This document shows, piece by piece, positions 18,636 to 30,473 of a DNA stretch of 64,000 nucleotides. Source of the DNA: Pantoea ananatis LMG 2665 (GTDB lineage Bacteria; Pseudomonadota; Gammaproteobacteria; Enterobacterales; Enterobacteriaceae); NCBI RefSeq assembly GCF_000710035.2, contig NZ_JMJJ01000010.1, positions 248,001 to 312,000 of the forward strand, written 5' to 3'. The first letter of the stretch is position 1, and each line of letters opens with the position of its first letter. A model generated the notes under the pieces. That model was not told the origin of the DNA and did not search any database. It was given only the letters and a program-made list of their open reading frames with translations. Made by a program: the position numbers and the translations under genes.

Positions 18636-19451
18636 ATGATCCAACAAAAAACGAACCTGGTTGAGGTTCGTGGCGTGAGTTTTTCACGTGGCGATCGCAA
18701 AATTTTCGACGATATTTCGCTGACGGTGCCAAAAGGTAAAGTGACGGCGATTATGGGGCCGTCGGGGATCGGGAAAACAACGCTGCTACGCTTAATTGGC
18801 GGGCAACTGCAACCTGACAGCGGTGAGATCTGGTTTCGGGATGAGAACATTCCGACATTGTCGCGCACAAAGTTGTATGAAGCGCGTAAAAAGATGAGCA
18901 TGTTGTTTCAGTCAGGCGCGCTGTTTACCGACTTAACGGTATACGAAAATGTGGCCTGGCCGCTGCGTGAACATACCCGGCTGCCCGCGCCGATTTTACA
19001 CAGTACCGTATTGATGAAGCTGGAAGCCGTGGGTTTACGCGGTGCTGCGCAGCTGAAGCCTGCGGAGCTGTCAGGTGGGATGGCCCGCAGGGTTGCGCTG
19101 GCGCGCGCGATTGCGCTTGAGCCTGAACTCATTATGTTCGATGAGCCCTTTGTAGGGCAGGATCCCATTACCATGGGCGTGCTGGTTAAGCTTATTGATG
19201 AACTGAATCATGCGCTGGGCCTGACCTGCATCGTGGTTTCCCACGACGTGCCCGAAGTGTTGAGTATTGCTGATTACGCCTACATTGTGGCAGGACAAAA
19301 AATTATTGCGCACGGCACGACGCCAGACCTGCGTGCTAACAACGATCCCCGTGTGCGCCAGTTTATTGACGGCATTGCGGATGGGCCAGTGCCGTTTCGT
19401 TTTCCGGCGGGCGACTATTTGGCCGACTTAACCGGCTCAGGGAGAATCTAA
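18636..19451 (+). CDS. mlaF: MlaF, ATPase of the Mla phospholipid transporter
   Basis: MlaF powers the MlaFEDB inner-membrane complex that keeps phospholipids out of the outer leaflet of the outer membrane. The 271 residues contain Walker [10 protein letters not shown], the Q-loop MLFQSGALF, the signature [16 protein letters not shown] and Walker [14 protein letters not shown], then the H-loop VVSHDVPEV. The C-terminal tail [10 protein letters not shown] contacts the neighbouring subunits. I chose the ATG at 18636, preceded by GAGG; a GTG two codons earlier would overlap that ribosome site. It starts the mlaFEDCB operon. Confidence 0.97.
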   Translation: MIQQKTNLVEVRGVSFSRGDRKIFDDISLTVPKGKVTAIMGPSGIGKTTLLRLIGGQLQPDSGEIWFRDENIPTLSRTKLYEARKKMSMLFQSGALFTDLTVYENVAWPLREHTRLPAPILHSTVLMKLEAVGLRGAAQLKPAELSGGMARRVALARAIALEPELIMFDEPFVGQDPITMGVLVKLIDELNHALGLTCIVVSHDVPEVLSIADYAYIVAGQKIIAHGTTPDLRANNDPRVRQFIDGIADGPVPFRFPAGDYLADLTGSGRI

Positions 19452-19455
19452 GCTG

Positions 19456-20238
19456 ATGTTGTTGAAAGCACTGGCGTCATTAGGACGCCGGGGAATAGGA
19501 ACCTGCGCCAGCTTTGGGCGTGCCGGTTTAATGCTTTTTCATGCGCTGGTCGGTAAGCCCGCGTTCCGTAAACACTTTCCGCTGCTGATCAAACAGCTTT
19601 ACAGCATCGGCGTACTGTCTCTGGTCATCATTGTCGTCTCCGGTCTGTTTATTGGCATGGTGCTGGGCCTCCAGGGCTATCTGGTGTTAACCACCTATGG
19701 CGCTGAAACCAGTCTGGGCATGCTGGTGGCGCTGTCGCTGCTGCGTGAACTGGGTCCGGTTGTGACGGCGCTGCTGTTTGCAGGGCGCGCAGGATCGGCC
19801 TTAACGGCAGAGATCGGGCTGATGAAAGCCACGGAGCAACTCTCCAGTATGGAGATGATGGCGGTCGATCCCCTGCGCCGTGTCGTTTCGCCGCGTTTTT
19901 GGGCGGGTTTTATCAGCATGCCGCTGCTGGCGTTAATCTTTACTGCTGTAGGGATTACGGGCGGAGCGCTGGTAGGCGTGAGCTGGAAAGGGATTGACCC
20001 TGGCTTCTTCTGGTCGGCGATGCAAAACGCCGTCGATTTTCGTAGCGATGTGGTCAACTGCATTATTAAAAGCGCTGTGTTTGCCGTCACTGTCACCTGG
20101 ATTGCATTGTTCAACGGTTACGATGCCATCCCGACCTCTGAAGGGATTAGCCGCGCCACGACGCGCACCGTGGTGCATGCATCACTGGCGGTGCTCGGTT
20201 TAGATTTTGTGCTGACAGCACTGATGTTTGGGAATTGA
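19456..20238 (+). CDS. mlaE: MlaE, permease of the Mla phospholipid transporter
   Basis: MlaE is the membrane subunit that dimerises in MlaFEDB and carries lipid through. Its 260 residues equal E. coli and hold five hydrophobic segments. Family motifs include [24 protein letters not shown]'s core ([12 protein letters not shown]), [17 protein letters not shown], which is the coupling helix facing MlaF, and [19 protein letters not shown] at the end. It begins 4 bp after mlaF and has GGGAG upstream. The next gene mlaD starts 4 bp after the stop. Confidence 0.97.
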   Translation: MLLKALASLGRRGIGTCASFGRAGLMLFHALVGKPAFRKHFPLLIKQLYSIGVLSLVIIVVSGLFIGMVLGLQGYLVLTTYGAETSLGMLVALSLLRELGPVVTALLFAGRAGSALTAEIGLMKATEQLSSMEMMAVDPLRRVVSPRFWAGFISMPLLALIFTAVGITGGALVGVSWKGIDPGFFWSAMQNAVDFRSDVVNCIIKSAVFAVTVTWIALFNGYDAIPTSEGISRATTRTVVHASLAVLGLDFVLTALMFGN

Positions 20239-20242
20239 TGCG

Positions 20243-20797
20243 ATGCAAAGCAAAAAAAGCGAAATTTGGGTTGGCGTGTTTATGATCATGGCAATGATTG
20301 CCGTGTTGTTTCTCTGCCTGCGCGTGGCAGATCTCAAATCTTTAGGTACGGAGCCCACCTGGAAACTGTATGCCACCTTCGATAACATCGGCGGCCTGAA
20401 AGCCAGTTCGCCAGTGAAAATTGGCGGCGTGGTGATTGGGCGCGTAACGGACATTTCTCTTGAACCTAAAACGTTACTGCCGCGCGTCACAATGGATATC
20501 AGTGATAAATATGCCAATCAGATTCCGGATACCAGTTCGCTGGCGATCCGCACTCAGGGGTTACTGGGCGAGCAGTTTCTGTCGTTAAATATCGGCTTTG
20601 ACGATCCTGAGCTAGGATCGTCAATGCTGAATGACGGCGGGACGATTCGCGATACCAAGTCGGCGATGGTGCTGGAAGATTTGATTGGCCAGTTCCTGTA
20701 TAAAAGCGGCGACAATAAAGGCAATAAGCAAACCAGTGACAGTAAGGACGCGCAGGGCGGCGAGATGGCCGCACCGGCAGCAGCGGCTCAACCTTAA
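20243..20797 (+). CDS. mlaD: MlaD, MCE-domain lipid-binding subunit
   Basis: MlaD forms the hexameric periplasmic ring above MlaE and exchanges phospholipid with MlaC. It has 184 residues with one N-terminal membrane helix (IWVGVFMIMAMIAVLFLCL), an MCE domain (TFDNIGGLKASSPVKIGGVVIGRV) and the conserved TQGLLGEQFLSLNIG. The C-terminal helix MVLEDLIGQFLY lines the pore, and an alanine/glutamine-rich tail follows. An in-frame ATG 15 bp upstream lies inside mlaE; the chosen start gives MQSKKSEIWVG, matching E. coli MQTKKNEIWVG. Confidence 0.97.
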   Translation: MQSKKSEIWVGVFMIMAMIAVLFLCLRVADLKSLGTEPTWKLYATFDNIGGLKASSPVKIGGVVIGRVTDISLEPKTLLPRVTMDISDKYANQIPDTSSLAIRTQGLLGEQFLSLNIGFDDPELGSSMLNDGGTIRDTKSAMVLEDLIGQFLYKSGDNKGNKQTSDSKDAQGGEMAAPAAAAQP

Positions 20798-20810
20798 ATA
20801 GAGGGATAAC

Positions 20811-21446
20811 ATGATGTTTAAACGTTTTCTGATGATCGCCATGCTGGTGGTCACGCCACTGGCAGCCACCGCGGCCGATCAAAGCAATCCTTATAAACTG
20901 ATGAACGAAGCGGCTAACAAAACGTTCACCCGTCTCAAGAACGAACAGCCGAAAATTAAGCAGGATCCAAACTATCTGCGTGAGATCGTTCGTCAGGAGC
21001 TCCTGCCTTACGTGCAAATCAAATATGCCGGTGCATTAGTGCTGGGCCGTTTCTACCGCGATGCCACACCGGCACAGCGTGAAGCTTACTTCAAAGCGTT
21101 TGGCGACTATCTGGCTCAGGCTTATGGCCAGGCGCTGGCCCTGTATCACGGTCAGACTTATCAGATTGAACCTGAGAAGCCGATTGGCAACACCAATATT
21201 GTGGCTATCCGCGTGACCATTATCGATCCTCAGGGCCGTCCGCCTGTACGCCTCGACTTCCAGTGGCGTAAGAACAGCCAGACCGGCAACTGGCAGGCTT
21301 TCGATATGATCGCGGAAGGCGTGAGCATGATCACCACCAAACAGAATGAGTGGGGCGATCTGCTGCGTACCAAGGGGATCGATGCGCTGACCGCTCAGCT
21401 GGAAGCCTCAGCGAAACAGCCTATCACCCTGGATCAAAACAAATAA
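20811..21446 (+). CDS. mlaC: MlaC, periplasmic phospholipid shuttle
   Basis: MlaC carries phospholipid between the outer-membrane MlaA-porin complex and MlaD. The 211-residue precursor has a signal peptide ([21 protein letters not shown]) with cleavage before ADQSNPY. The mature protein contains [20 protein letters not shown] and the conserved [24 protein letters not shown] region of the lipid pocket (quoted in part: [10 protein letters not shown]). AGAGGGA precedes the start by 6 bp. The stop overlaps the mlaB start by one base. Confidence 0.97.
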   Translation: MMFKRFLMIAMLVVTPLAATAADQSNPYKLMNEAANKTFTRLKNEQPKIKQDPNYLREIVRQELLPYVQIKYAGALVLGRFYRDATPAQREAYFKAFGDYLAQAYGQALALYHGQTYQIEPEKPIGNTNIVAIRVTIIDPQGRPPVRLDFQWRKNSQTGNWQAFDMIAEGVSMITTKQNEWGDLLRTKGIDALTAQLEASAKQPITLDQNK

Positions 21447-21742
21447 TGCAGGCATCACTGCACTGGTCACGCGAGGCAAACACGCTGCGGCTGGAAGGCG
21501 AGCTGGATCGTGACACGCTGCTGAGTCTGTGGGAGCAGCGTGAAGCGCTGGTTAACGCGGTCGAACTGATCGATGTTTCCGCCCTGCAAAGGGTGGATTC
21601 ATCGGGACTTGCGCTGCTGGTTCACCTGCGGGAGATTACCTCGCAGCAGGGAGGCTCGCTGCGCTTTGTGGGAATCGGCGACAAATTGCAGTCGTTGATC
21701 ACCCTTTACAACCTGCAACAAATTATTGTTTCTGCGGATTAA
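21446..21742 (+). CDS. mlaB: MlaB, STAS-domain subunit of the Mla transporter
   Basis: MlaB stabilises the MlaF dimer and is needed for its ATPase activity. The ATG sits in the TAATG junction with mlaC, giving 98 residues (E. coli 97). The STAS fold is seen from LEGELDRDTLLSLW through LIDVSALQRVDSSGLALLVHL; the serine pair in VDSSG is at the anti-sigma-antagonist site. It is the last mla gene and is followed by a clear terminator hairpin, so ibaG and murA probably need their own promoter. Confidence 0.95.
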   Translation: MQASLHWSREANTLRLEGELDRDTLLSLWEQREALVNAVELIDVSALQRVDSSGLALLVHLREITSQQGGSLRFVGIGDKLQSLITLYNLQQIIVSAD

Positions 21743-21767
21743 AGCGCCTGAACTGGCCTTTCTCGTC

Positions 21768-21796
21768 AAAGCCCCGGTCCCGTACAGGGGCTTTTG
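21768..21796 (+). terminator. Terminator of the mla operon
   Basis: AAAGCCCC and GGGGCTTTT form a stem around an 11-nt loop, ending in four T. It lies 26 bp after mlaB. Confidence 0.8.
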
Positions 21797-21864
21797 CGTA
21801 TTTAAGAATCAGGCACTTTCCTCTACTATGTCAGCCTTATTATTATTAAGTGAAGTTAAGAGCA

Positions 21865-22122
21865 ATGGAAAACAGTGAGATTCAGGCCGTGCTGATGGCA
21901 GCGCTGCCCTTAGATGAAGTTCATGTCATGAGCAATGATGGCAGCCATTTCCAGGTTATCGCCGTGGGTGAGCTGTTTGGTGAGTTAAGCCGCGTGAAGA
22001 AGCAGCAGGCTGTCTATGCGCCGCTGATGGAATTTATTGCGGACAACCGTATTCATGCCGTCTCCATCAAAACTTACACGCCTGCAGAGTGGGCGCGTGA
22101 CCGTAAACTCAACGGTTTTTGA
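21865..22122 (+). CDS. ibaG: IbaG, BolA-family protein
   Basis: IbaG is a BolA homologue that binds monothiol glutaredoxin Grx4 with a 2Fe-2S cluster and is linked to acid stress and envelope maintenance. The 85 residues start at the ATG at 21865, after TTAAGAG. The GTG 15 bp upstream is in frame but less likely because [10 protein letters not shown] matches E. coli MENNEIQSVL. The BolA core is [22 protein letters not shown] and ends in the conserved [13 protein letters not shown] (with the cluster-ligand His). Its close position upstream of murA is conserved in Enterobacterales. Confidence 0.96.
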   Translation: MENSEIQAVLMAALPLDEVHVMSNDGSHFQVIAVGELFGELSRVKKQQAVYAPLMEFIADNRIHAVSIKTYTPAEWARDRKLNGF

Positions 22123-22171
22123 TTCCCTCCGGGGCTGCTCGCCTGAGCGTGACCGTTTTATAGCCAGTTAA

Positions 22172-23446
<1,275 letters not shown>

Positions 23447-23469
23447 TCTCGCGGCGTCATGCTAATGAA

Positions 23470-23500
23470 ACCAGCCTTATCACAAGGCTGGTTTTTTTTT
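23470..23500 (+). terminator. Terminator of murA
   Basis: ACCAGCCTT-atcac-AAGGCTGGT followed by nine T is a textbook intrinsic terminator. It separates murA from the convergent sfsB. Confidence 0.9.
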
Positions 23501-23520
23501 CGGCTACCGATCGCGTTACG

Positions 23521-23802
23521 CTAGCTTTTGGTCTCGTTGTGAGTCGGTCGCACACGCTTTTTGCGATCCAGGAGACAATGGGTTTCGGGATCGTAATAAC
23601 GACTTGGCCATATCTCTGACGGATGAACATTGATCGCATCGGCAATCAGCCATTCGCCTTTGGGCCAGGGGCGCGAGAGCGCGTTGGCCAGGGTTGATGA
23701 ACTTAATCCCGACTGACGTGAAAGCGCCGCCAGCGTGGTGCCACGTTTACGTAGTGCGGCAATGATATCGGCGGGATGCCAGTCCTCTGTCCTGCTCTGC
23801 AT
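23521..23802 (-). CDS. sfsB: SfsB/Nlp, Ner-like DNA-binding regulator
   Basis: This small regulator of 93 residues matches E. coli SfsB (Nlp, 92 residues), reported to affect maltose genes and related to phage Ner repressors. The helix-turn-helix covers TLAALSRQSGLSSSTLANALS, preceded by the family's DWHPADIIAALRKRG. The C-terminal WPSRYYDPETHCL is conserved with E. coli; the last 15 residues are basic and variable. It converges on murA and lies downstream of ispB, as in E. coli, but with 233 bp before ispB. Confidence 0.94.
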   Translation of the reverse strand: MQSRTEDWHPADIIAALRKRGTTLAALSRQSGLSSSTLANALSRPWPKGEWLIADAINVHPSEIWPSRYYDPETHCLLDRKKRVRPTHNETKS

Positions 23803-23971
23803 AACCTTTTCTCCTTGTCCTTGTCAGTGCGTAACGCGCGAGTGATGCTGACTTGTCTACATCCTATCTGGAAAGTTGCTGAATTTTATATCAGAAAATT
23901 TCCATAAGATTCCAGTAATATTTAGGCAAGCAGACAGAACTGAGCGGCCTGACGCAAAAGGAGTGTAACGC

Positions 23972-24028
23972 GTGAAAGAAGAAGGAGGAGTGGGAGAAGG
24001 TCACGGAGCCGTGGTGGCTCCGTCATGA
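23972..24028 (+). CDS. Possible 18-codon small ORF (unverified)
   Basis: A GTG start with AAGGAG 9 bp upstream opens an 18-codon frame rich in Gly, Glu and Val, ending 7 bp before the end of the convergent ispB. The second half coincides with an inverted repeat (ACGGAGCC/GGCTCCGT) that may be a hairpin at the end of ispB. I do not recognise the peptide. A good ribosome site is the only positive evidence. Confidence 0.2.
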   Translation: MKEEGGVGEGHGAVVAPS

Positions 24029-24035
24029 ACAGAAA

Positions 24036-25007
24036 TCAGAAATCGCGTTGGACTGACATGTGCGCCAGCGCTTCCAGGGCGGAGCGCCACGGGGTTTCTG
24101 GCAGAATCTGCAAGGCTGCAATGGCTTTATCGGCCTCTTGCTCCGCACGCTGACGCGTCCATTCCAGTGAGCCACACTGGTTCATCGCTTCCAGAACGGG
24201 CGCCAGTAAATGGCGACCGTTACCCTGTTCGATCGCATCGCGGATCATTTTCGCCTGCTCAGGCGAACCATGGTTCATGGCGTGAAGCAGTGGCAGGGTA
24301 GGTTTACCTTCGCTGAGGTCGTCACCGGTATTTTTACCCAGGGTTTCCCCATCGGCACTGTAGTCAAGTAAATCGTCAATTAACTGGAAAGCGGTTCCCA
24401 GATAGCGCCCATAATCCTGTAGGGCTTTTTCCTGCGCTGGCGTTGCCTCCGCTAAAATCGCCGAGGCCTGAGAGGCGGCTTCGAATAAGCGAGCTGTTTT
24501 GCTGTAGATCACCCGCATATAGCTCTCTTCTGTGATGTCAGGATCGTTGACGTTCATCAGCTGAAGCACTTCCCCTTCCGCGATAACGTTCACCGCTTCA
24601 GACATCAGCGCCAGGATACGTAGCGATCCCATGCTGGTCATCATCTGGAAGGCGCGAGTATAAATAAAATCACCGACCAGCACGCTGGCTGCATTACCAA
24701 ATGCAGCGTTCGCGGTGGCCTTGCCACGGCGCATATCGGATTCATCCACGACATCGTCATGCAATAGCGTGGCGGTGTGGATAAATTCGATCAGCGCCGC
24801 GTTGGTGACGTGGAGATCGCCCTGATAACCCATGGCGCGCGCCGACAGCACGGCAATCATGGGGCGAATGCGTTTACCGCCGCCACTGATGATGTAATAA
24901 CCCAGCTGGTTGATGAGCGAGACATCTGAATTCAGCTGGTCGAGTATGGTCTGGTTAACGGCAGCCATGTCCTGTGCGGTTAATTCGTTAATCTGTTCTA
25001 AGTTCAT
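24036..25007 (-). CDS. ispB: IspB, octaprenyl diphosphate synthase
   Basis: IspB extends farnesyl diphosphate with IPP to the C40 side chain of ubiquinone and menaquinone. The 323 residues equal E. coli. It has the two aspartate-rich motifs of trans-prenyl synthases: LLHDDVVDESDMRRG (first) and QLIDDLLDYSADG (second), plus the substrate-binding GGGKRIRP near residue 42. It is divergent from rplU with 255 bp between. Its ubiquinone role connects with ubiUVT elsewhere in the window. Confidence 0.97.
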   Translation of the reverse strand: MNLEQINELTAQDMAAVNQTILDQLNSDVSLINQLGYYIISGGGKRIRPMIAVLSARAMGYQGDLHVTNAALIEFIHTATLLHDDVVDESDMRRGKATANAAFGNAASVLVGDFIYTRAFQMMTSMGSLRILALMSEAVNVIAEGEVLQLMNVNDPDITEESYMRVIYSKTARLFEAASQASAILAEATPAQEKALQDYGRYLGTAFQLIDDLLDYSADGETLGKNTGDDLSEGKPTLPLLHAMNHGSPEQAKMIRDAIEQGNGRHLLAPVLEAMNQCGSLEWTRQRAEQEADKAIAALQILPETPWRSALEALAHMSVQRDF

Positions 25008-25162
25008 TCGTCTTTTCAGCTATGACTCGTTTCTTTGCCATGGTAAGCGGTTTTACCCAGCCAGCGTTCAGTAATCTGTTACTGATTGTACTTGAATTTT
25101 CAGGTTGAGAAACGTTTGCATTGAGCCTGTGTTTTTTTTCTGCAAGAGTGTGCAAAGTGCTC

Positions 25163-25191
25163 TTGTCTTCTGTTTGAGTTTTGCGTAGAAT
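25163..25191 (+). promoter_or_regulatory. Sigma-70 promoter of rplU-rpmA
   Basis: TTGTCT (25163-25168) and TAGAAT (25186-25191) are separated by 17 bp. A GC-rich discriminator (TCGCGCCC) follows, typical of ribosomal promoters under stringent control. Transcription would start near 25198, giving a leader of about 65 nt. Confidence 0.7.
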
Positions 25192-25235
25192 TCGCGCCCT
25201 ATTGTGAATATTTAGCGCGCCGCCTGATGAACTGA

Positions 25236-25574
<339 letters not shown>

Positions 25575-25586
25575 GAGGAGATCTGA

Positions 25587-25847
<261 letters not shown>

Positions 25848-25893
25848 GGTTGTCGTGACGCAGACGGTTAACGTCTGAACGCACGAATTGAAG

Positions 25894-25919
25894 GCCCCGC
25901 AACTGTTGCGGGGCTTTTT
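25894..25919 (+). terminator. Terminator of rplU-rpmA
   Basis: GCCCCGCAAC-tg-TTGCGGGGC followed by five T. A second short inverted repeat (CAGACGTTAACGTCTG type) lies just before it at 25861-25877. Confidence 0.88.
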
Positions 25920-26076
25920 ACATTCTGCGACCCCTTGCCCGACAGGCGACATCGCCTGAATGTTTGCTGTACACTTTATGTACACGCTGGCGTCAGCCAG
26001 TTTTGATTTATCCGCCGCTGGTCGCGCAGAAGACCCTGGCGGACCCGTCTGCAGCGTATTGCAGACGATTGTGTGA

Positions 26077-27261
<1,185 letters not shown>

Positions 27262-27272
27262 ACCGCTTACGA

Positions 27273-27308
27273 CTGCCCCCTTTCCACCGGAACGGGGGCA
27301 GATTTCTT
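27273..27308 (+). terminator. Hairpin between obgE and the convergent thioesterase gene
   Basis: CTGCCCCC (27273-27280) pairs with GGGGGCAG (27294-27301), followed by ATTTCTTT. The poor T-run makes it a moderate terminator for obgE; on the other strand it has no T-run. Confidence 0.65.
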
Positions 27309-27734
27309 TCAGGGCTGCGCCAGCACCGCAACGGTAAGCCGTGCGCTACAGCATAATTTATCCTGCTCGTGACGAATCTCAATCTGCCACGTCTGATTCC
27401 GCTTCCCCACATGCAGCGGACGACAGATACCGCGCACCAGACCACCTGAAACGGCCCGATGATGGCTGGCATTCACTTCGATGCCGACCACGCGGCTGCC
27501 ATCCTCTGATGCCAGATAGCCCGCCACAGAACCCAGCGTTTCGGCTAACACCACTGAGGCGCCGCCGTGCAGCAGGCCAAAGGGCTGCTGCGTGCGGCTG
27601 TCTACTGGCATGGTGGCTTCAAGATAGTCATCACCCACTGCGGTGAAAATGATGCCCACATGCGCCACCAGCGTATGAGTGCTCTGCGCATTGAGCGCAT
27701 CCAGACAAACTACGCGTTTCCAGATCGTTGCCAT
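27309..27734 (-). CDS. Hotdog-fold thioesterase, MenI/YdiI type
   Basis: The 141-residue product closely resembles E. coli YdiI (MenI), which hydrolyses 1,4-dihydroxy-2-naphthoyl-CoA in menaquinone synthesis; the EntH proofreading thioesterase is the other near relative. The catalytic segment [20 protein letters not shown] continues into [16 protein letters not shown], where the glutamate is the general base. The C-terminal half matches as well ([20 protein letters not shown]). I place the start at 27734, preceded by GGGAG; the frame stays open 20 codons further. Its position between obgE and dacB is not that of E. coli (ydiI lies elsewhere). Whether this is the only copy cannot be told from the window. 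Confidence 0.88.
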   Translation of the reverse strand: MATIWKRVVCLDALNAQSTHTLVAHVGIIFTAVGDDYLEATMPVDSRTQQPFGLLHGGASVVLAETLGSVAGYLASEDGSRVVGIEVNASHHRAVSGGLVRGICRPLHVGKRNQTWQIEIRHEQDKLCCSARLTVAVLAQP

Positions 27735-28163
27735 TGTCAGGCTCCCAGGGTTGCGCCATCGTCTTCCACGCTGCGATGTCACATGACGTAACACAGAGGC
27801 GAAAGAATTAGCGTAGTGATAACCGCCTGCGGCTGTCCAGTTTTACATCAGCATTGCATCTCAAGGGTAACAGAAGGGCGTTTACTGGGCCGGGCGACAG
27901 GGCGGTGCAGCCTCTGCCTGCGATCCCCGTTACCGTCCCTGAACCCGGGTGGATTCGGTTAAGAAAATTTATGCGATTACCCAGGGTGCCAGCGTGAGGC
28001 GGGGCGCAGATAACCCGCAAAACAGGTACCGATTCTGTAAGATCCTGGCATAAGAAAAGCCTGGCGGCTGGGAGTGATGCGGCCTGGCGCGCAGGCGAAG
28101 GTATCCTGAACAGACTGTTGCGCGCCTGAAGCCGAGGCGTTATCCCTGACTTTTTGGCGATGA
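27735..28163. other. Gene-free stretch between the thioesterase gene and dacB
   Basis: About 430 bp with no frame I can support. Two minus-strand frames of 70-76 codons have no recognisable product or good ribosome site. The promoter of the thioesterase gene should be near its right-hand side of the start, around 27740-27850. No repeat or mobile-element remnant is apparent. Confidence 0.45.
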
Positions 28164-28199
28164 TAAAAAAAACGCAGCAGGTGGTCGCCCGCTGCGTTT
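28164..28199 (-). terminator. Terminator of dacB
   Basis: On the minus strand AAACGCAGC pairs with GCTGCGTTT around a 12-nt loop, and seven to eight T follow. It starts 12 bp after the dacB stop. Confidence 0.88.
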
Positions 28200-28210
28200 C
28201 CTAACATAAA

Positions 28211-29644
28211 TCAGTAATTCTTATTGATATCGCGATAGAGCCGGCTTTCAAAGCGCACCAGCGGAATACGGCGTGTGCGCTGATCCTGCGGCGGAACCGC
28301 ATAGCCAGAAAGGAACTGCACAAACGCCACGCGTGCCCCGCTAGAGGTGGTGATAAAGCCTGCAAGGTTATATACGCCCTGCAGTGAGCCGGTTTTAGCC
28401 GAGACCTTGCCATCCAGACCGGCTTCGTGCAGTCCGCCACGGTACTGCAGCGTGCCATCGTGTCCGGCCAGCGGTAGCATCGAAATATAATCCAGTTTGC
28501 TGTCGTTCTGCGCAATATATTGCAGCACCTGCATCATGGTGGCGGGCGAGATCAGATCGTGACGTGACAGGCCCGAACCATCCACCTGGATGCTGTTACC
28601 CAAATCAATATTGGCTTTTTCACGCAGGATGCGACGAACCGCATCTGATCCTGCGCGGAAGGTACCCGGTACGTTGAAGTAATGATGGCCAATGGTGCGG
28701 AACACCGTGTCGGCAATCATATTGTCGGACTTCTTCAGCATCATATGCAGCAGCGTATGCAGCGGCGCTGACTGCGTTGATGCCAGCACGGTGCCCGGCT
28801 CGGTCACCTGCGTCTGACGTAGCAGATGGCCGCTGTAATCAATACCGGCGGAACGCAGTTCTGCTTTCAGGATTTCGCCTGCCCAGGCCGCGCCATCCTG
28901 AACCGCAAAGGCTAAAGGAAGCGGATCGCTACGCTGACGCATACAGCCGGTTAAGGTGTAGCGGTTCAGCTCGCCAGGCACCACGTCCAGCTCGCAGTAT
29001 TGTCCGTCACCGCTGTTGCGCCCAATCGTCCGCACCTGGCTTAACATGTGAGCCGGGTAGTAGGACGCAATGCGGATAAAGGCATTTTCGCCCGGTTTGT
29101 CGGCACTGTAGAGTGAAACCGAGAAGCAGTTTTTATCCACAATAGCCGCCGCCGGCGGTGCGCTAAAGCACTGGGTCATGTCATTCCACGGCCAGCCAGG
29201 CGCCGCATCATGGCTGGCAAACACCGAGGTATCGATGACCAGATTACCTTTGATGTGTGTGATGCCTTGTTTTTTTAACGCCGCGACCATATTCCGCAGA
29301 TCCTGACGACCCAACGTGGGATCGCCAGCAAACCGGGCTACTAAATCACCATTAAGCGTGCCATCGACCAGCGCGCCTTTGGTTTCAAAGGTGGTTTGAA
29401 AACGGTAATCACCGCCCAGTTCCAGCAATGCCGCCAGGGCGGTGATCACTTTCATGGTACTGGCGGGAAGTGCCATCTGTTTCCCGTGGTAATCGATAAT
29501 TGGCGTGGATGCGCCCACTTTTTGCACCAGCAAAGCCAGATTGGCACCATCTGGCAGATATTGCATGTATTCATCAACTGGCGCTGCTTGTGCCTGCAGC
29601 ATAAAAGCACAGGTTAATCCGGTAACAAGTCGTGAAAATCGCAT
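28211..29644 (-). CDS. dacB: DacB (PBP4), D-alanyl-D-alanine carboxypeptidase/endopeptidase
   Basis: PBP4 trims D-Ala from stem peptides and cuts D-Ala-DAP cross-links in the periplasm. With the start at 29644 the precursor has 477 residues, identical in length to E. coli, with signal peptide MRFSRLVTGLTCAFMLQAQA cut before AP. The frame extends 34 codons upstream but that part lacks family similarity. The penicillin-binding motifs are SxxK at Ser62 (PASTMK), SDN (KKSDN) and KTG (SAKTGS). A large insert between the first two is typical of class C low-mass PBPs. It is divergent from greA. Confidence 0.97.
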   Translation of the reverse strand: MRFSRLVTGLTCAFMLQAQAAPVDEYMQYLPDGANLALLVQKVGASTPIIDYHGKQMALPASTMKVITALAALLELGGDYRFQTTFETKGALVDGTLNGDLVARFAGDPTLGRQDLRNMVAALKKQGITHIKGNLVIDTSVFASHDAAPGWPWNDMTQCFSAPPAAAIVDKNCFSVSLYSADKPGENAFIRIASYYPAHMLSQVRTIGRNSGDGQYCELDVVPGELNRYTLTGCMRQRSDPLPLAFAVQDGAAWAGEILKAELRSAGIDYSGHLLRQTQVTEPGTVLASTQSAPLHTLLHMMLKKSDNMIADTVFRTIGHHYFNVPGTFRAGSDAVRRILREKANIDLGNSIQVDGSGLSRHDLISPATMMQVLQYIAQNDSKLDYISMLPLAGHDGTLQYRGGLHEAGLDGKVSAKTGSLQGVYNLAGFITTSSGARVAFVQFLSGYAVPPQDQRTRRIPLVRFESRLYRDINKNY

Positions 29645-29890
29645 AATCTCGCGGCAACTGACAGGTGAAGGCGACAATACTACGTCCCTGGACGGTGGAA
29701 AGTAAACGATGACCCGCAGGGAACTCTGGGTTAAAATACGTATCAAATTGCAAAACCTTTTCTGGCCTGGAACACTTTCCGGGTCAGTCTTCTTTTATTT
29801 GCAAAACGAGGTCTTGCGCCGCAGAACGCTTTTTTCTGCAGTCACCGGTCAGGATGCACCGTGAAACAGGAATGATGACGAGGAGCTAAA

Positions 29891-30367
29891 ATGAACCAGA
29901 TTCCGATGACGTTAAGAGGCGCTGAAAGGCTGCGCGAAGAGCTGCATGAGCTGAAAACGGTGAAGCGCCCGCGCATTATTGCCTCCATCGCGGAGGCCCG
30001 CGAGCACGGCGATTTGAAAGAGAACGCCGAATACCACGCCGCGCGTGAAGAACAGGGGTTCTGTGAGGGACGCATTCAGGAGATTGAAGCCAAACTCTCT
30101 AATGCGCAGGTCATTGACGTCACACAGATGCCGAAAACCGGCCGCGTGATTTTTGGCGCAACGGTAACCGTGTTGAACGTGGACACGGATGAAGAGTTTA
30201 CCTATCGCATCGTGGGTGATGATGAGGCAGACTTTAAGCAGAATTTGATTTCTGTTAACTCGCCGATGGCCCGTGGCCTGGTAGGGAAAGAAGCCGATGA
30301 CGTGGCGATTATCAAAACGCCAGGCGGCGATGTCGAGTACGAAATCCTGAAGGTGGAGTACATCTGA
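29891..30367 (+). CDS. greA: GreA, transcript cleavage factor
   Basis: GreA enters the secondary channel of RNA polymerase and induces cleavage of backtracked RNA. The 158 residues equal E. coli. The N-terminal coiled coil carries the acidic tip ([20 protein letters not shown] with the Asp/Glu pair). The C-terminal FKBP-like domain includes [12 protein letters not shown] and the conserved [20 protein letters not shown] precedes the ATG. A short GC hairpin followed by six T at about 29815-29835 in the leader resembles the early terminator that yields the GraL RNAs in E. coli; this is tentative. Confidence 0.98.
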   Translation: MNQIPMTLRGAERLREELHELKTVKRPRIIASIAEAREHGDLKENAEYHAAREEQGFCEGRIQEIEAKLSNAQVIDVTQMPKTGRVIFGATVTVLNVDTDEEFTYRIVGDDEADFKQNLISVNSPMARGLVGKEADDVAIIKTPGGDVEYEILKVEYI

Positions 30368-30415
30368 CAGGGTGCAATTGTCTGAAAAGCATTGCCGTAC
30401 AGTGTAAAGAAAGGA

Positions 30416-30438
30416 AAAAGGCCGCGCTGCGGCCTTTT
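30416..30438 (+). terminator. Terminator of greA (bidirectional)
   Basis: AAAAGGCCGC-gct-GCGGCCTTTT is symmetrical, with A-run and T-run on its two sides, so it can serve both greA and the convergent yhbY. Confidence 0.85.
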
Positions 30439-30473
30439 ATCCCATGTAAGAGCATGGCACTTTCTTTGCCCAC

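Noticed and set aside
27808-28207. Two minus-strand frames of 70 and 76 codons between the thioesterase gene and dacB
   Set aside because: They overlap each other, lack ribosome sites and carry no recognisable sequence.
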